Shown here piece by piece: positions 1-10,053 of a DNA stretch of 64,000 bases. Origin of the DNA: Bradyrhizobium sp. BTAi1 (GTDB lineage Bacteria > Pseudomonadota > Alphaproteobacteria > Rhizobiales > Xanthobacteraceae); NCBI RefSeq assembly GCF_000015165.1, contig NC_009475.1, positions 164,827-228,826 on the forward strand, given 5' to 3'. The translations under genes were made by a program, and so were the position numbers. The stretch's first letter is position 1. Every line of letters begins with the position of its first letter. The notes beneath the pieces are model-generated. The model had not been told where the DNA came from. It saw nothing but the letters and a program-made list of their open reading frames with translations, and ran no database searches.

Positions 1-699
1 GCGGCCAGCACAAGCGGGCTTTGGGAAGTCCGCGGTTCATCGGTGCCGCGGAGCAAGATTGTATTGCAGGTGAACTGGGTGCGCTCTTCGTGACGGGAAC
101 AGTCCGTGCGATCACGCAGGCGCTAACCAGCGCGAGCACGATTGGCCATAACAGCGGAGCTCCTGCATCAAGTTGAGCTTGCTTCGAGCTCAGGACGGAA
201 GGTGCCGCCGAGCAGCGGACCAACCATAAAGCCGATCATGGTCGCCGCTCCGATCCAGGCGAACCGCCGCGCACGCCACCCATCATCGGGAGACCAGTCG
301 CCAACGGTCGCCAGCGCCACCGGTGTGATTGCCGCCGCCGAAACTCCGGCCAGCGCACGCGCCGTGTAAAGAAGCAACAAATCGCTGGTAAGTTCGAACA
401 GCATCAGGCTGGTCGAAAATCCTGCAAGACCCAGAACGAGCACGGGACGACGGCCCCCAGCCGTCCGAGATCCTTCCAAGGTAGGGAGCGGAAACGAAAA
501 TGGCAGCCGTATAGGCCGCCGTCATGAGACCTGTATGCCGGGAGATCGTCGCGGGATCGTCGAAGCCGGACACAGCCGCAATCCTCGACGGCAGGTTGGG
601 CAGAATGATTCTGAACGCCAAGGCGGTCGTAAAGGCGGCCAATACCAATGCCCCCCTGGTTGTGAGCGGCAGCCCCTCGTTGGAAAGACTGTCTGACAT
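1..699 (-). pseudogene. MFS transporter remnant (frameshifted, 3' end beyond window)
   Basis: Remnant of a major facilitator superfamily drug/sugar exporter read on the minus strand. The start at 699 opens a protein whose first helix is followed by a typical MFS loop-2 motif (YLGRISDGWG). Near 480 the reading shifts frame and continues with helices 3-5, including GARAL-like and VGPLLGG segments. Near 170 it shifts again into a hydrophobic segment (LLWPIVLALVSACVIA) that runs off the window edge. At least two frameshifts separate segments that belong to one family, so no full-length product can be made. The substrate cannot be inferred. The neighbouring genes are decayed in the same way. Confidence 0.75.
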
Positions 700-1056
700 C
701 TTTGCGGTCTCGTTCAACTGGGAGACTTTAACAGCTCGACAATCGATAACAAGCCTGCGCGTCCTTGTTGGATGCAGTGGCGCCTTACGCGCTCGCCGCT
801 TCAGCTGACAAATTCGGATGGGGCGGGGAATTCTCGCGAATTTGGCGGTGACCCACAGGGGTAAGCCAACCGGAAGCTCCAGTGCTGCTGCGCAGTGGAA
901 GACCGCACGTACCCTCAACGAGGATGCTCAGGGCCCGAAGCCCTCGAGCCGTCTCCGCCAAAAAGGGCCGGCTCACGGGACCATTATCCTCCCGAACTGA
1001 TCAGCCATTTAGATCGTTCGAACGACCTTCCGGGGATGACGCGAACGGCAGGCGGC
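700..1056. other. Intergenic stretch, no gene recognised
   Basis: Both strands carry only short low-quality reading frames, with no recognisable domain or convincing ribosome binding site. The stretch lies between the MFS start and the end of the OsmC remnant. No clear promoter or hairpin was found. Confidence 0.5.
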
Positions 1057-1570
1057 TCACTCAGCCGCGCTCCGCAATCGGTCCACACGAAGTGAAAGCT
1101 GCACCGGGGTCGGATTCTGTAAGATGTCCAGCACGGGGCAATGACGGTCGACGATTTCCTTCAGGCGCGCCAACTCGCCTTCGGAAGCCGAACTGTCAAA
1201 CCTACCTCGGCTTTAATGACTTGATAACCCGGCCGAACGTCCCCTTCGACGTCGAACGAGCCGCGCAAGTCAATCGTGCCCGAAAGCCGAACCGAAGCGC
1301 CATTGAGGGGAATGCCGAGCGCATCGGCATAGAGTCGGTAGGTGATTTCTTGACAAGAGCCCAGGGCCGCTAAGATGTACTCCACTGGATTGGGTGCTGT
1401 GTCCTGCCCGCCGGCTCGTCTACCTGGACGCTGAACTGGCGAATCGAGACGGCGCTGTCAACGCCGTTTACGAGACGGGATTGCGCTCGGAAGGCCGCTA
1501 ACGCCTGGGCAGGGTCAACGCTCAGTGCAGCCGGCGTACCCGAGAACACCTCCTTGAACTTGAATGCCAT
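1057..1570 (-). pseudogene. OsmC family protein remnant
   Basis: OsmC/Ohr-like peroxidase family protein, broken by two frameshifts. The start at 1570 (MAFKFKEVFSG) leads into an N-terminal beta region. Near 1390 the frame changes and the central helix follows with the resolving-type cysteine (LAALGSCQEITYR). Near 1190 it changes again into the C-terminal segment with the second cysteine (IVDRHCPVLDIL), ending at the stop at 1057-1059. Both family cysteines are readable but in different frames. OsmC proteins reduce organic hydroperoxides. Here the gene is probably dead unless the shifts are sequence errors. Confidence 0.75.
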
Positions 1571-1901
1571 TATTTCTCGACCGACTGTGACAGTGTGAGA
1601 GGTAATAGTTATATGGATGAAACTGCTTATCAATCGGTCCGAACTGAAAGAATGAGCGTCATCTTGAACCGAGAACTCACAGCGATTTTGTTCTAGTGAT
1701 GCGGCGGGGGAAGATAAAGTCGCCTCCTTCGACAAGAAGACCAAGAGCTCGAATTCTCCCACCAATCCCACGCGATCAATCAGGATGGCGATCCCATTTT
1801 TCTAGGATTGAGGCAGATCAACACACGTCACGGCTTGCATGGCAACCTCATGGACGCTGCTGGGACCGCAATACGTAGCGAAGCTGCGACGGGAGATCGA
1901 C
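1571..1901. other. Divergent intergenic region, no gene recognised
   Basis: About 330 bp between the divergent OsmC remnant and the DUF2939 gene. No family is recognisable in the short frames. It presumably holds both promoters, but no confident -35/-10 pair was identified. Confidence 0.4.
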
Positions 1902-2495
1902 ATGGCATACCTGGAGACCGAGGTGATAGCGGCGCACCATCACGTTCGCCGCCGCACGGTGGCATATGTGGTTCTCGGCGCTTTGCTCGCCAGTTATCTG
2001 TCCTATCCGTATGTGACCCTGTATCGGCTTGATCGGGCACTGGAAGCCAGCGATACTCGCGTTGTTGCACAACTGATCGACTGGCCGAGCGTTCGGACGC
2101 AGCTGAAAGCGGACGTTACGGCGTCGCTCGCAACGCAGGCCTATGGCGCAAGCGGGCCGGAAGCGATCGGCGCCGCTTTCGCGCTGGCCTTAAGTCCATA
2201 TGTGTTCGATCCCGTAGCGGACCGCGTTATCTCGCCGTCCGGACTCATCGCCTGGTATTCGGACGCACGAAGATCGGGCCGATCGAGCACGTTGTGGGAG
2301 GCCACGAGCTACGCGTTCTTCCGGACCCCGACGCGCTTCTTAATGACACTAAGGATGAACGAGCCGCAATATCCGAATATCGAACTCGAGATGAGATTGA
2401 AGGGTTTGAGGTGGCAGGTCGACCGCCTGGTCTGGCCGCGCGCGCGCGGTATCGCCGTTCCCGGGTCCGGCGGGTCTGGACCGACCACGGAATGA
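1902..2495 (+). CDS. DUF2939 family membrane-anchored protein
   Basis: Protein of 197 residues of the DUF2939 type. After a short N-terminal stretch there is one transmembrane segment (residues about 20-37, VVLGALLASYLSYPYV). The family's characteristic soluble part follows, with a YRLDRALEASD motif and an RTQLKADV helix, ending in a basic tail. I chose ATG 1902 because GGGAG lies about 7 bases upstream. An upstream in-frame start at 1839 has no such site. The function is unknown and it is predicted to face the periplasm. It is one of the few intact genes in the decayed left flank. Confidence 0.7.
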   Translation: MAYLETEVIAAHHHVRRRTVAYVVLGALLASYLSYPYVTLYRLDRALEASDTRVVAQLIDWPSVRTQLKADVTASLATQAYGASGPEAIGAAFALALSPYVFDPVADRVISPSGLIAWYSDARRSGRSSTLWEATSYAFFRTPTRFLMTLRMNEPQYPNIELEMRLKGLRWQVDRLVWPRARGIAVPGSGGSGPTTE

Positions 2496-2602
2496 TCAAA
2501 CGTCGCAGCCGCTCATGAGCGCGCTTGATCTTGCAGCAGCCCTGCGAAGCTTGTGGGGCTGGAGAAAGGCGTTCATAACTGATGGCGGCGGAGACGAGGA
2601 AC

Positions 2603-3272
2603 TCAAAACTCGAGCGCCACTCTTAGCCGGGCCTTCTCGAGCCGCCGTCTCACCGATGTCAGGCGGGATAAATTGAATCGGAACGCCAGGATGTTCTGGA
2701 CCGTATCCTTGCCCAGGAAATGATCCATCCGAAAAATCTGATCCTCGCGGAAGACCTGCAGACTGGTCTGGTTAAGCACCTTTGCCGAAGCGAGATCGCG
2801 TCCGAACGGTTTTTCGGTGACGATCCGCCGCCATGCTCCCTCTCCTTCCCTTGCAAGACCCGCCTCGCCGATCCGTTGCACAACGGACACGAAGAATTGC
2901 GGCGCTCGGGCTAAATAGAACAGGACATTGCCTCCCGTGTCGGGCTTTAGTCTGGTGAGGCATCGAAACAGGTTTTGAAAGGTCACGGGATCGTCGACGT
3001 GACCACTCACATAGGCCAACCGATGAATGACACTTTCCCAGGCGTTCTGGTCGAAAGCTTCGAGCCGGGCTTCTTCCGCCTTGGCTCCGGTGTAGCGCTG
3101 CAACGCCTGCGGAAAAAACATTCCGGAGTTACTCGATACTGATTTCGCTGCTGCTTCCACCGACGATGGCGAAATCAGCAGGCAAGCACTTCCACAGCGC
3201 AAAATTGTAGAGCGCCGGCATCAAGAGTCGGTAGACCAGGTCGCCGGTGATCCCAAGAATGACGAACGTGCT
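2603..3272 (-). pseudogene. zwf: Glucose-6-phosphate dehydrogenase remnant
   Basis: Remnant of the first enzyme of the oxidative pentose phosphate pathway. Just below 3270 the minus strand encodes the Rossmann motif (GITGDLVYRLLMPALY). The frame then shifts near 3200. The continuing frame carries the central region and the active-site signature (FRMDHFLGKDTVQNILAFRF). After this the sequence departs from the family and stops at 2603, so roughly the C-terminal half is missing. The order tal-gnd-zwf on the minus strand is a usual alphaproteobacterial sugar-oxidation cluster, and all three genes are broken here. Confidence 0.85.
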
Positions 3273-3346
3273 TTAGTGAGCGGGCGTCGCCGCGTTCTCT
3301 TCTATTTTCAGCCTATCGATCATTCGCAGTTATCGCCGAAATCTAT

Positions 3347-4305
3347 TCAGCTACCTTTCGCCTCTTGGTATCCGCCAAAAACCTTGCGCTTGACTGACAG
3401 CATCTTGTTGGCGAAGCTGCGCTGCGCGCGCGAGGCAAAGCGCGCATAGAGAGCGGCCGACAGCACCGGAGCAGGCACCGCCTCTTCGATCGCCGCATTG
3501 ACGGTCCAACGGCCTCTCCGGAATCCATGACATAGCCGTCGACCGCCTCAAGCTGTGGATCTGCGGCAATCGCCATGGCGGTGAGATCAAGAAGCCACGA
3601 GGCGATCACGCTGCCGCGTCGCCAAACCTCGGCAATCTCGGGTCGAGCTCGAAGCCCAGTTCGGCCGGCAATTCCAGCGAATTGGCATGTTTGAGGATCT
3701 CAAAACCCTCGGCATAGGCCTGCATCAACCATATTCGATGCCATTGTGGACCATCTTGACGAAATGTCCGGCCCGGCACGCAGATAGCCGCGCTCCACCC
3801 GTTCGTCGCGCCGCTCGCGGCCGGGGTGCACGTGAGTTCCGAAAACCGGTGGCAAGTACGGAGAAGATCGGATCGAGGCGCTCCACGATCTCGTTGTCTC
3901 CGCCAATGATCATGCAGTAGCCGCGCTGACTGCCTCAGATGCCGCCGCTGGTGCCGACATCGATGCATTTCAGTCCTTTCGCCGCAAGTTGGCGCGCCCG
4001 GCGGATGTCATCCTTGTAAAACGAATTGCCGCCATCGATAATGACGTCGCCCGGCTCGAGCAAGTCGGAAAGCTCCCGGATGGTTGTTTCCGTGATCTCT
4101 CCCGCCGGAAGCATGACCCAGATGTGGCACGGTCGCTCCTCGCGATCATGTCTTTGAGGCTTGCCGCAGCGGACGCGCCTTCGTCAGCCAAATGCCAGAC
4201 CCGTTCAGGGTTGCGGTCGTAGACGACGCAGCCGTGCCCAGTGCGCAACAGTCGCCGCACGATGTTGCCGCCCATCCGACCGAGGCCGATCATTCCAAGC
4301 TGCAT
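3347..4305 (-). pseudogene. gnd: 6-phosphogluconate dehydrogenase (decarboxylating) remnant
   Basis: NAD(P)-dependent 6-phosphogluconate dehydrogenase of the YqeC/GntZ type. The start at 4305 gives the N-terminal nucleotide-binding motif (MQLGMIGLGRMGGN). The frame is lost near 4180. Pieces of the middle ([15 protein letters not shown]) and the C-terminal all-helical domain ([17 protein letters not shown], then [20 protein letters not shown]) appear in successive frames until the stop at 3347-3349. Several separate frameshifts are needed to join them. It lies between the tal and zwf remnants with tight spacing, as in an operon. Confidence 0.85.
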
Positions 4306-4323
4306 CAAGTGCTCCAATCAGTT

Positions 4324-5240
4324 TCAGCTGGGAAGAGCAGCAGTCTGCCGCCGGCCCAGCAGCGCGAGCTTTGCCGTGAGGGCGTCAGTTAGCTGGTTGG
4401 TGGCTTCGACAAACTGCCTGACGCCATCTTCAACGAGGTGCGTGGTCACCTCGTCGAGCGAGATGCCTTGGTGATTGAGCTCTTCCAAAAGGCCCTCCGC
4501 CTCTTTCGATCGCTCTTCAAGTGACTGCCGGACCCGACCGTGGTCGCGGAAGGGTCCAGCGTTGCCGGCGGCATGGTGTTGACGGTGTTTGGCCCAATCA
4601 GCTCCTCGACGTAGAGCACGTCGGAATAGGCCTTGTTTTTGGTCCGGTGGAGGCCCACAGCAGCCGCTGCGCCCGCGCACCCCTGGCAGCCAGGCCGTTC
4701 CAGCGCGGTGTTGCGAACAAACGCTTGTAACGTTGATAGGCGAGCTTTGCGTTGGCGACGGCGATTCTGCCTTTGAGCGGCTCGAGCCTTTTGGTTCTGC
4801 CGCTCTTTGGTTTGGGTGAGTTTTCGTCGATCAGTGCGTTGATCATGCTGTCGATCCGGCTGACAAAGAAGCTCGCGACACTTCCGATCCGGCTGACGTC
4901 GCCGCCGGCATCCGCCCGATGTTCCAACCCCTCCAGATACGCATTCGCGACGTCTTCGCATACGCGTTGTGAAAACGCAGCGTCGCATTGACGTTGATGC
5001 CTTCGGCAACGAGCTGGCGGATCACGGTAATGCCTGCTGGGGTTGCCGGCACCTTTACCATGAGGTTTTCGCGGGCAACTCCTCGATGGTCGCATCGGCC
5101 CCGTTCGCGAGGTAGGGCGAGACCTTGAGGCTCGCATAGCCGTCCACTCCGTCCGTGGCCTCATAGACCTTCTGGTCGGCGGCCTGCGGATGTCCTCGAT
5201 CGCAAGCTTCTCATACACAGAATACGCAGATACGTCCCCA
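4324..5240 (-). pseudogene. tal: Transaldolase remnant, N-terminus missing
   Basis: Transaldolase of the roughly 360-residue type. Readable blocks in order are VYEKLAIEDI (about 5200), [17 protein letters not shown] with the substrate-site region (5061), [19 protein letters not shown] (about 4880), the active-site neighbourhood AYQRYKRLF (about 4740), and the C-terminal LEELNHQGISLDEVTTHLV (about 4430), ending at 4324. The blocks alternate between frames, so several indels have occurred. The first roughly 60 residues, including the early TSNP-type motif, are absent. The upstream edge abuts an N-terminally deleted glucoamylase on the opposite strand, which points to one deletion removing both 5' ends. 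Confidence 0.8.
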
Positions 5241-5284
5241 TTGCCAGAAACGGCACGCCGGACCAACCACTGGGAACCGGACGC

Positions 5285-6661
5285 GCATTTCGATGCGCCG
5301 GGCGCTTGCCTTCGGAGGCGACGCGGAAGCGCGCAACACCCCGCGCTACCTGATCGCAACACAAAATGTGGAAGGACACTGGCAGCAAAAAACCAATGGT
5401 TGGGCGGCGAACCCTATTGGCGCGGAGTCCAACTCGGCGAAGCGGCGTATCCGGTTCTTTTGGCCGCTCTGCTCGCCGGCCGTGGCCCAGTGGCGAGCCA
5501 TAGGCTCGAGCAGCGCGCCGCCTGCGACAGGCGCCGCGATGCAAGTGGCAAGGGTGAACGTGTTCAGTCCGCTATTTTCTTCCCAACGGTCCTGATCGGT
5601 CGAGGGGCCGACGCGGGCGATATAGCCGAGCGCCCGACGGATCATGTCGTGGTGCTCGATTCCCTAAGGCATCCCGGTCGCTGGCAGACTTCTGGAACGC
5701 CCATCTGGAAGACTTCACCGCCTGCGGCTCCGATCTGGCAAAACAGTTCGCCATTGCCGGCTATTATGTCCGCACGTCGCCGCCAAGGTGCTTTCCGAAG
5801 GCCAGGCGGCGCTCGATGAACTCGTGCCCATTCGCAACCGAAGCGATGGGGTGCGAATGCGGGCAAGCGAACAAGTCAGCACAGACTTCCTGCGCCCAGT
5901 CCGCTTTGGCCTCAGGAATCCGGCCGACCCGCTCATCCTTGATACGATCAAGCTCGTAGATGGGTTTTTGAAGGTGGAAACACCCTCCGGTTCAGTCTGG
6001 CACCGCTATAACGGCGATGGCTAGGGCGAGTACGATGATGGCCGGCCGTACGATGAGGCTGGCAGAGGCCGGCCCTAGCCGCTTCTCGCAGGGGAGCGGC
6101 GCCATTATGCCTTAAGCGCTGACGAAAGATCCCTTGCCGATGCTAGAAACGATGGCCGCGTCAGCCAGCCCCGGCGGCATGATCCCCGAGCAGGTCTGGG
6201 ATGCGTCACCAATCCACGAGCGGCGATTGCATCCCGGCCGCCCGACCGGATCGGCCATGCCGCTCGCGTGGGCGCATGCCGAATTTGTTAAGCTTGCCGT
6301 CTCCCGCAACCATGGCCGGCCGTTCGATCGACCGGGGTCGTCTGGGACCGATACGGGGCGGGAAGAAGACGCCGCTTACACGTTCTGGTGGCCCCACGCG
6401 CAGATCCGGTCGACCGTCGCTGGCTGCCGTCTGGTCACTGCCTTGCCTGGGGCGGGTATGGTGCACTGGGCTGTCAATGGCTGGCGTGAGGTCAGGGATC
6501 TCGAAGCACTCGATAGCACTCTCGGCTTCTGGATGGCGGAACTCGACACCGGTCGGATGAACAAGGGTGAAAGCATCGATTTCACCATCCGTTGGCAGGC
6601 GGATGGTTGGGAAGGGATCGACTATCGCATCCAGGTGGTATCTGCTCGCGAGGATGTGTGA
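5285..6661 (+). pseudogene. GH15 glucoamylase remnant (5' deleted, nonsense codons)
   Basis: Remnant of a glycoside hydrolase family 15 glucan 1,4-alpha-glucosidase. Recognisable blocks are RYLIATQNVEGHW (about 5340), WLGGEPYWRGVQL with the substrate-binding tryptophan region (about 5400), the helix ending FRFGLR-like near 5910, KVETPSGSVWHRYNGDG (about 5980) and ASPGGMIPEQVWDASP (about 6160), which includes the second catalytic-glutamate region, through to the C-terminal beta part that stops at 6661. In the 5.9-6.1 kb frame, TAG codons at 6022 and 6076 replace a tyrosine and a tryptophan of the family pattern. Together with frameshifts, this shows real decay rather than single read errors. 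Confidence 0.8.
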
Positions 6662-6752
6662 GGGCGTTCAGCCATGCCAAAACTCCGACAGCGAGGTGGG
6701 ATAGGCATGGTAGAAGAATACTTCCCATGTCCCTCGCTGGCTGGAGATGATC

Positions 6753-8018
6753 ATGGATCGCTGTATTCGAACACTTTCTGTTGTTTGCGCCGCGACGCTC
6801 GTCTTCGCAATGACAGCAGCAGCTTCTGCAACCGATACTTCGGAGGTCGCGCGAGCCGCCTTTCAGGCCAAAGATCGCGGACAGCTCCTGATGGCGATCG
6901 GCTTGTTCAACCAGGCCATGAAGGACGAGCAACTTTCGAAGAAGCAACGCGGCTTGCTGCTGTTCGGCCGTGGCACCGCCTATCAGCAGCTCGGGATAAC
7001 AGAGGCCGCTCTCACCGATCTGGACGGGGTGGTCGCGCTGCTACCTGATTTTCCTGGCGGCTACGCCTATCGCGCCGTGATCTGGATCGCTGAGCGGCGA
7101 TACGGAGAGGCGCTCATGGATTTGCAGCAAGCCCATCAGCTTGCTCCGAACGATGCGAGCGTGCTTCTGAATCTCGGCAACCTCTACGCTCAAACGGGCA
7201 GGCTTGAGCTTGCAATTGAGAACTATGGCCAGGCGATCGGGCTCCGTCCGGATTTCGACAAGGCCTACTTCGATCGGGCGGGCGCTTACATGGTTAAGCA
7301 CGATTTCGCACGCGCGATGGCGGATTTCGACAAGGCGATCGAGCTTCGCCCCACATTTGCTGATGCCATCGCCAATCGCGGGGCGCTGCATCTGGCGAAC
7401 GGAAATGTCGAAGCAGCTCTTTCCGACCTGAACGCCGCCCTTGAGCTCGCGCCGCGCAACGCGCGATATTATGACGCCCGTGCCAATGCCTATCTGGTTG
7501 AGGCCCGCTACGGCGATGCGCTTGCCGACTTCGATGAAGCCTTGCAGATCGATCCTGGCAATCCCGCGCTGTATTTCGGACGTGGTCTCGCCAACCTGTT
7601 CCTTGACAATACGGCGGCCGCCATCGACGACCTCCAGATTGCGGTGCGGCTGCGGCCCACCGATGCCAACGCTGCGATCTGGCTGCACATTTCTCGCCTC
7701 CATGCCAACACCGTCGACAAAGATGAATTCGCCACCAATGCCGCCAGAGTGAGCCGGGACGTGTGGCCTGGTGCGGTGCTCGATCTGTACCTGGGAGCAC
7801 TGACGCCGACCGAGATGCTCGAAAAGGCCCAAGAAGGTGTTGAGCAAGACTCCGAGCGACGGCTTTGCGAGGCTCAGTTTTATGTCGCCGATTATGGTAT
7901 CCACCGAGGCGCCACAAACGAGGCTTTGGACATCATGAAGGGAGTTGTTTCGCGTTGCCGCTCTTTTGCTCTTGTCTACGGCTCCGCACGGGCGGAGATC
8001 AGCTTGGCGCAGCACTGA
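6753..8018 (+). CDS. Secreted tetratricopeptide repeat protein
   Basis: Intact protein of 421 residues with a Sec signal peptide (residues about 1-26, hydrophobic core VVCAATLVFAMTAAAS) and a string of tetratricopeptide repeats covering about residues 60-300. Repeats show the usual pattern, for example LNLGNLYAQTGRLELAIENY and ANRGALHLANGNVEAALSDL. A less repetitive C-terminal domain has two cysteines. It probably acts as a periplasmic scaffold, with no enzyme motif visible. GGAG at 6743-6746 fits ATG 6753 better than ATG 6747. Similar stand-alone TPR proteins are common in Bradyrhizobium-type genomes, and the partner is unknown. Confidence 0.85.
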   Translation: MDRCIRTLSVVCAATLVFAMTAAASATDTSEVARAAFQAKDRGQLLMAIGLFNQAMKDEQLSKKQRGLLLFGRGTAYQQLGITEAALTDLDGVVALLPDFPGGYAYRAVIWIAERRYGEALMDLQQAHQLAPNDASVLLNLGNLYAQTGRLELAIENYGQAIGLRPDFDKAYFDRAGAYMVKHDFARAMADFDKAIELRPTFADAIANRGALHLANGNVEAALSDLNAALELAPRNARYYDARANAYLVEARYGDALADFDEALQIDPGNPALYFGRGLANLFLDNTAAAIDDLQIAVRLRPTDANAAIWLHISRLHANTVDKDEFATNAARVSRDVWPGAVLDLYLGALTPTEMLEKAQEGVEQDSERRLCEAQFYVADYGIHRGATNEALDIMKGVVSRCRSFALVYGSARAEISLAQH

Positions 8019-8178
8019 AGCGTTGCTCGTTACCTTGCAAAAGTACAGTGCACACCCCAAGGATCGAACCAAATCCGCGCCGCGTGGTGAGTCTAAAGTA
8101 TTGCCGACAATCCGTTTCTTCCCAAGGCGGAGTTGGCGCGACACGGCCAAACTCCGGCCCCAGAGCCCTGGGCGGCGG

Positions 8179-8562
8179 CTATTTGCCCATATTCATCGGC
8201 TTCGGCACCGACGCAGGTGCGGCCGCCGAACCAGGCATCGGCACCATCCCCAGCACCATCTTGCGCTGATCATCGGTCAGGACTTTAGCGGCCTCGCCCG
8301 CGGCGCGAATGAAGTCCAGTCTTTGATCCGCCTTCAAGTTCTCGATCTCGCGGAGCTTGGCCTCGACCGACGTGGTATCCGGCTGGTCTGCCGCCGTCAG
8401 CAACCAGAGGGCCTGCTCTGCTTCGTCGATCTTCCGCTGTTGGTTTGACTGGTCGACGAGGGCACGCTGCTTGATATCGTTGAGGCTCGTCCTCTGCTGG
8501 GTAGAAAGGCCGAGCTTGTCGGCATACTCGAGGTAGAATCCCATCGCGCCCACGTGATAGAT
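8179..8562 (-). pseudogene. Spy/CpxP-like periplasmic protein, N-terminally truncated
   Basis: The minus-strand frame gives a helical, Gln/Lys/Glu-rich protein (LGLSTQQRTSLNDIKQRALV, then LTDDQRKMVLGMVP) that fits the Spy/CpxP (LTxxQ) periplasmic chaperone and metal-sensor family. The C-terminus is Pro/Ala-rich. An in-frame stop lies a few codons upstream of the readable SSHIYHVGAMGFYLEYA block. There is no signal peptide, although the family is exported. The 5' end is therefore missing, and the break lies close to an unrelated parB fragment on the other strand. It may still be translated from 8553 or 8562, but export is unlikely. Confidence 0.6.
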
Positions 8563-8609
8563 ATGCGATGAGCCGGGAAACCCCCGGTTGGGCGCGGTTT
8601 CGCCGAAAC

Positions 8610-8880
8610 TGATGCAGGTCTATCGACGGCGATTTGGCCCTTGAGCAATTGATGGCCTTTGCCATCACCGATGACCACGCGAGGCAGGAAGGCGTTTATG
8701 AGCGGCTGTCCTATAACTGTGATGCGAGCACCATCCGTCACACGCTCACCGAAACCCATCTCGCCTCCACGGATCGCCGGGCGCGCTTTGTTGGTGTTGA
8801 GGCCTACACGGAAGCGGGCGCCACGGTCCTGCGAGACCTCTTCACCGAGGATCGCGGCGGCTATGTCGTCGAGCTGGGAC
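8610..8880 (+). pseudogene. Plasmid-type ParB/KorB fragment
   Basis: About 85 residues of the middle of a large plasmid ParB-like partition protein: DLALEQLMAFAITDDHARQE, then a helix with TIRHTLTET, DRRARFVGVEAY and LRDLFTEDRGGY. In intact members this lies after the ParB/Spo0J N-terminal and helix-turn-helix domains. Neither flank is present here. It belongs to a different ParB subfamily from the interrupted parB at 35.8 kb. It is probably a relic of another plasmid or integrated element. Confidence 0.6.
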
Positions 8881-8894
8881 GCGCGGGCGGTCTA

Positions 8895-9064
8895 TCGGCT
8901 ATTCCTTGCAATTTGATCGTATGGGCGGTGCCGGGCGCCATGATCGGCGCTGTGGCGGGCGCGCACTTGTAAGGACGGGTTGGAGAACGGGAGCTCTCTT
9001 TCTGACGATCGGCATCACATTCCTGGTCGCCTTCACGTTCTTCGCCGATCGTTTCAAAAGTTAA
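8895..9064 (+). pseudogene. TauE/SafE-type permease C-terminal remnant
   Basis: Two hydrophobic segments in adjacent frames, IPCNLIVWAVPGAMIGAVAG (to about 8970) and ALFLTIGITFLVAFTFFADR (stop at 9062-9064). Joined by one frameshift, they resemble the last two helices of a sulfite/sulfonate exporter of the TSUP family. Only this C-terminal tail is present. The family call is from pattern memory and is moderate to weak. Confidence 0.4.
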
Positions 9065-9487
9065 GTGTAGTGCGCTAGGAGGATCGACGCCGTCGCCACG
9101 ATCTCGCCGGTCCAAATCTGGCAGTTTTGCCAAAATCAACCTGCCGTCGTCATCAGACTGCGTCCGCTCCCGGCTGCACGCGTCGATCTCGACCGGTTAC
9201 GACCTGGGCCGGACCGAGGTGCCTCAAGGCCACCTATTAGGTCGCTTTGCCCTTCGTCGCCGCCGATGACGGCATTGCCCTGCGAAGACTCTGACCGCGG
9301 TGTCCGCGCTAGCGCGATGGTGTCCGCGCTAGCGCGATCATACAGGCACAGCCTGATGTGCCGATCAGGCGGATCGTGTGGCGGGGCGCTCAGGCTTATG
9401 CGAAGTAACTCTTTTTTATGCCACACCGCCAAAATGCCGAGGACGCGTCTAGGTTCCGAGCTTCCGGTTCATCGAGTTCGGTCCGCG
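9065..9487. other. Intergenic stretch with a short tandem repeat
   Basis: No gene is recognised on either strand. The only clear structure is the 20-bp tandem duplication at 9299-9338, listed separately. Confidence 0.5.
9299..9338. repeat. Exact 20-bp tandem duplication containing a 12-bp palindrome
   Basis: The 20-base unit GGTGTCCGCGCTAGCGCGAT occurs twice head to tail with no spacer (9299-9318 and 9319-9338). Each copy contains the perfect palindrome CGCGCTAGCGCG. No gene reads across it convincingly. It could be a duplicated protein-binding site or a replication-slippage product. Confidence 0.8.
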
Positions 9488-9775
9488 TTAATCGTGGTGA
9501 TCCTCGCCATGATGGCTGTCGTGATGGCTATCGTGGCGGTCACCATGGTGATCGTCAGGATGATCATGATCGATGCGCACCACGGGGCCGTGATCACCGT
9601 CGTCGTGATGCTCATCGTGCACGGCGGGACGGTCATGATGGTCTCTATCGTGATGATCGTGATTCACACCGACGCTGACGCCCCCTGGCCCAATATCAAG
9701 GTGCTGGGCAAGAGAGGGGGTTGGAGCTGCGATCGCAAAACCAAAAATCAGGGCGAATGGAGCAAGGTATTTCAT
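9488..9775 (-). CDS. Small His/Asp-rich secreted protein
   Basis: Protein of 95 residues. Residues 1-23 form a Sec signal peptide ending in an AxA-type site (PTPSLAQ). The mature part is almost entirely histidine and aspartate in runs such as NHDHHDRDHHDR, and ends with GEDHHD. Such composition suggests periplasmic divalent-metal binding (Zn, Ni or Co), but no fold or named family is recognised. It is read opposite a hydrophobic frame that looks gene-like only because it is the complement of His/Asp codons. A second His-rich secreted protein follows within 300 bp on the other strand. Confidence 0.7.
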   Translation of the reverse strand: MKYLAPFALIFGFAIAAPTPSLAQHLDIGPGGVSVGVNHDHHDRDHHDRPAVHDEHHDDGDHGPVVRIDHDHPDDHHGDRHDSHHDSHHGEDHHD

Positions 9776-10053
9776 TTTGAGCCTCCTCGTGCATATCGTG
9801 AGACCTAAACACAGGCGTCAGGGGCAGGGTTCCGAAAAAACTGCCAGACCTTGCAAACATGATTCTGCTGCGCGGCGTGCAACACGTTTGCAATCTGAAG
9901 GTGGTTCGCGACTATGTTCTGGGGTTCCCTCGGCGTTTTCAAGGCGTTCGACGGGCGGGAACTTGTGGCATTGGCTCTCATTATAGTGCACTAGGTGCTA
10001 TAGGTGTCCCGATTCAGCTTAACATTCTGCCCGGGAAATCTTGGAGAGCAGCA

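Noticed and set aside
8050..8075. tRNA-like T-loop GGTTCGATCC on the minus strand
   Set aside because: Stems do not pair and no cloverleaf or anticodon arm can be built around it.
7041..8150. 369-codon minus-strand open frame
   Set aside because: Antisense to the TPR gene. The repeats and signal peptide are on the plus strand.
9266..9808. Hydrophobic plus-strand frame over the His-rich gene
   Set aside because: Val/Met/Ile-rich sequence is the complement of His/Asp codons. The minus-strand protein has a signal peptide and a sensible stop.
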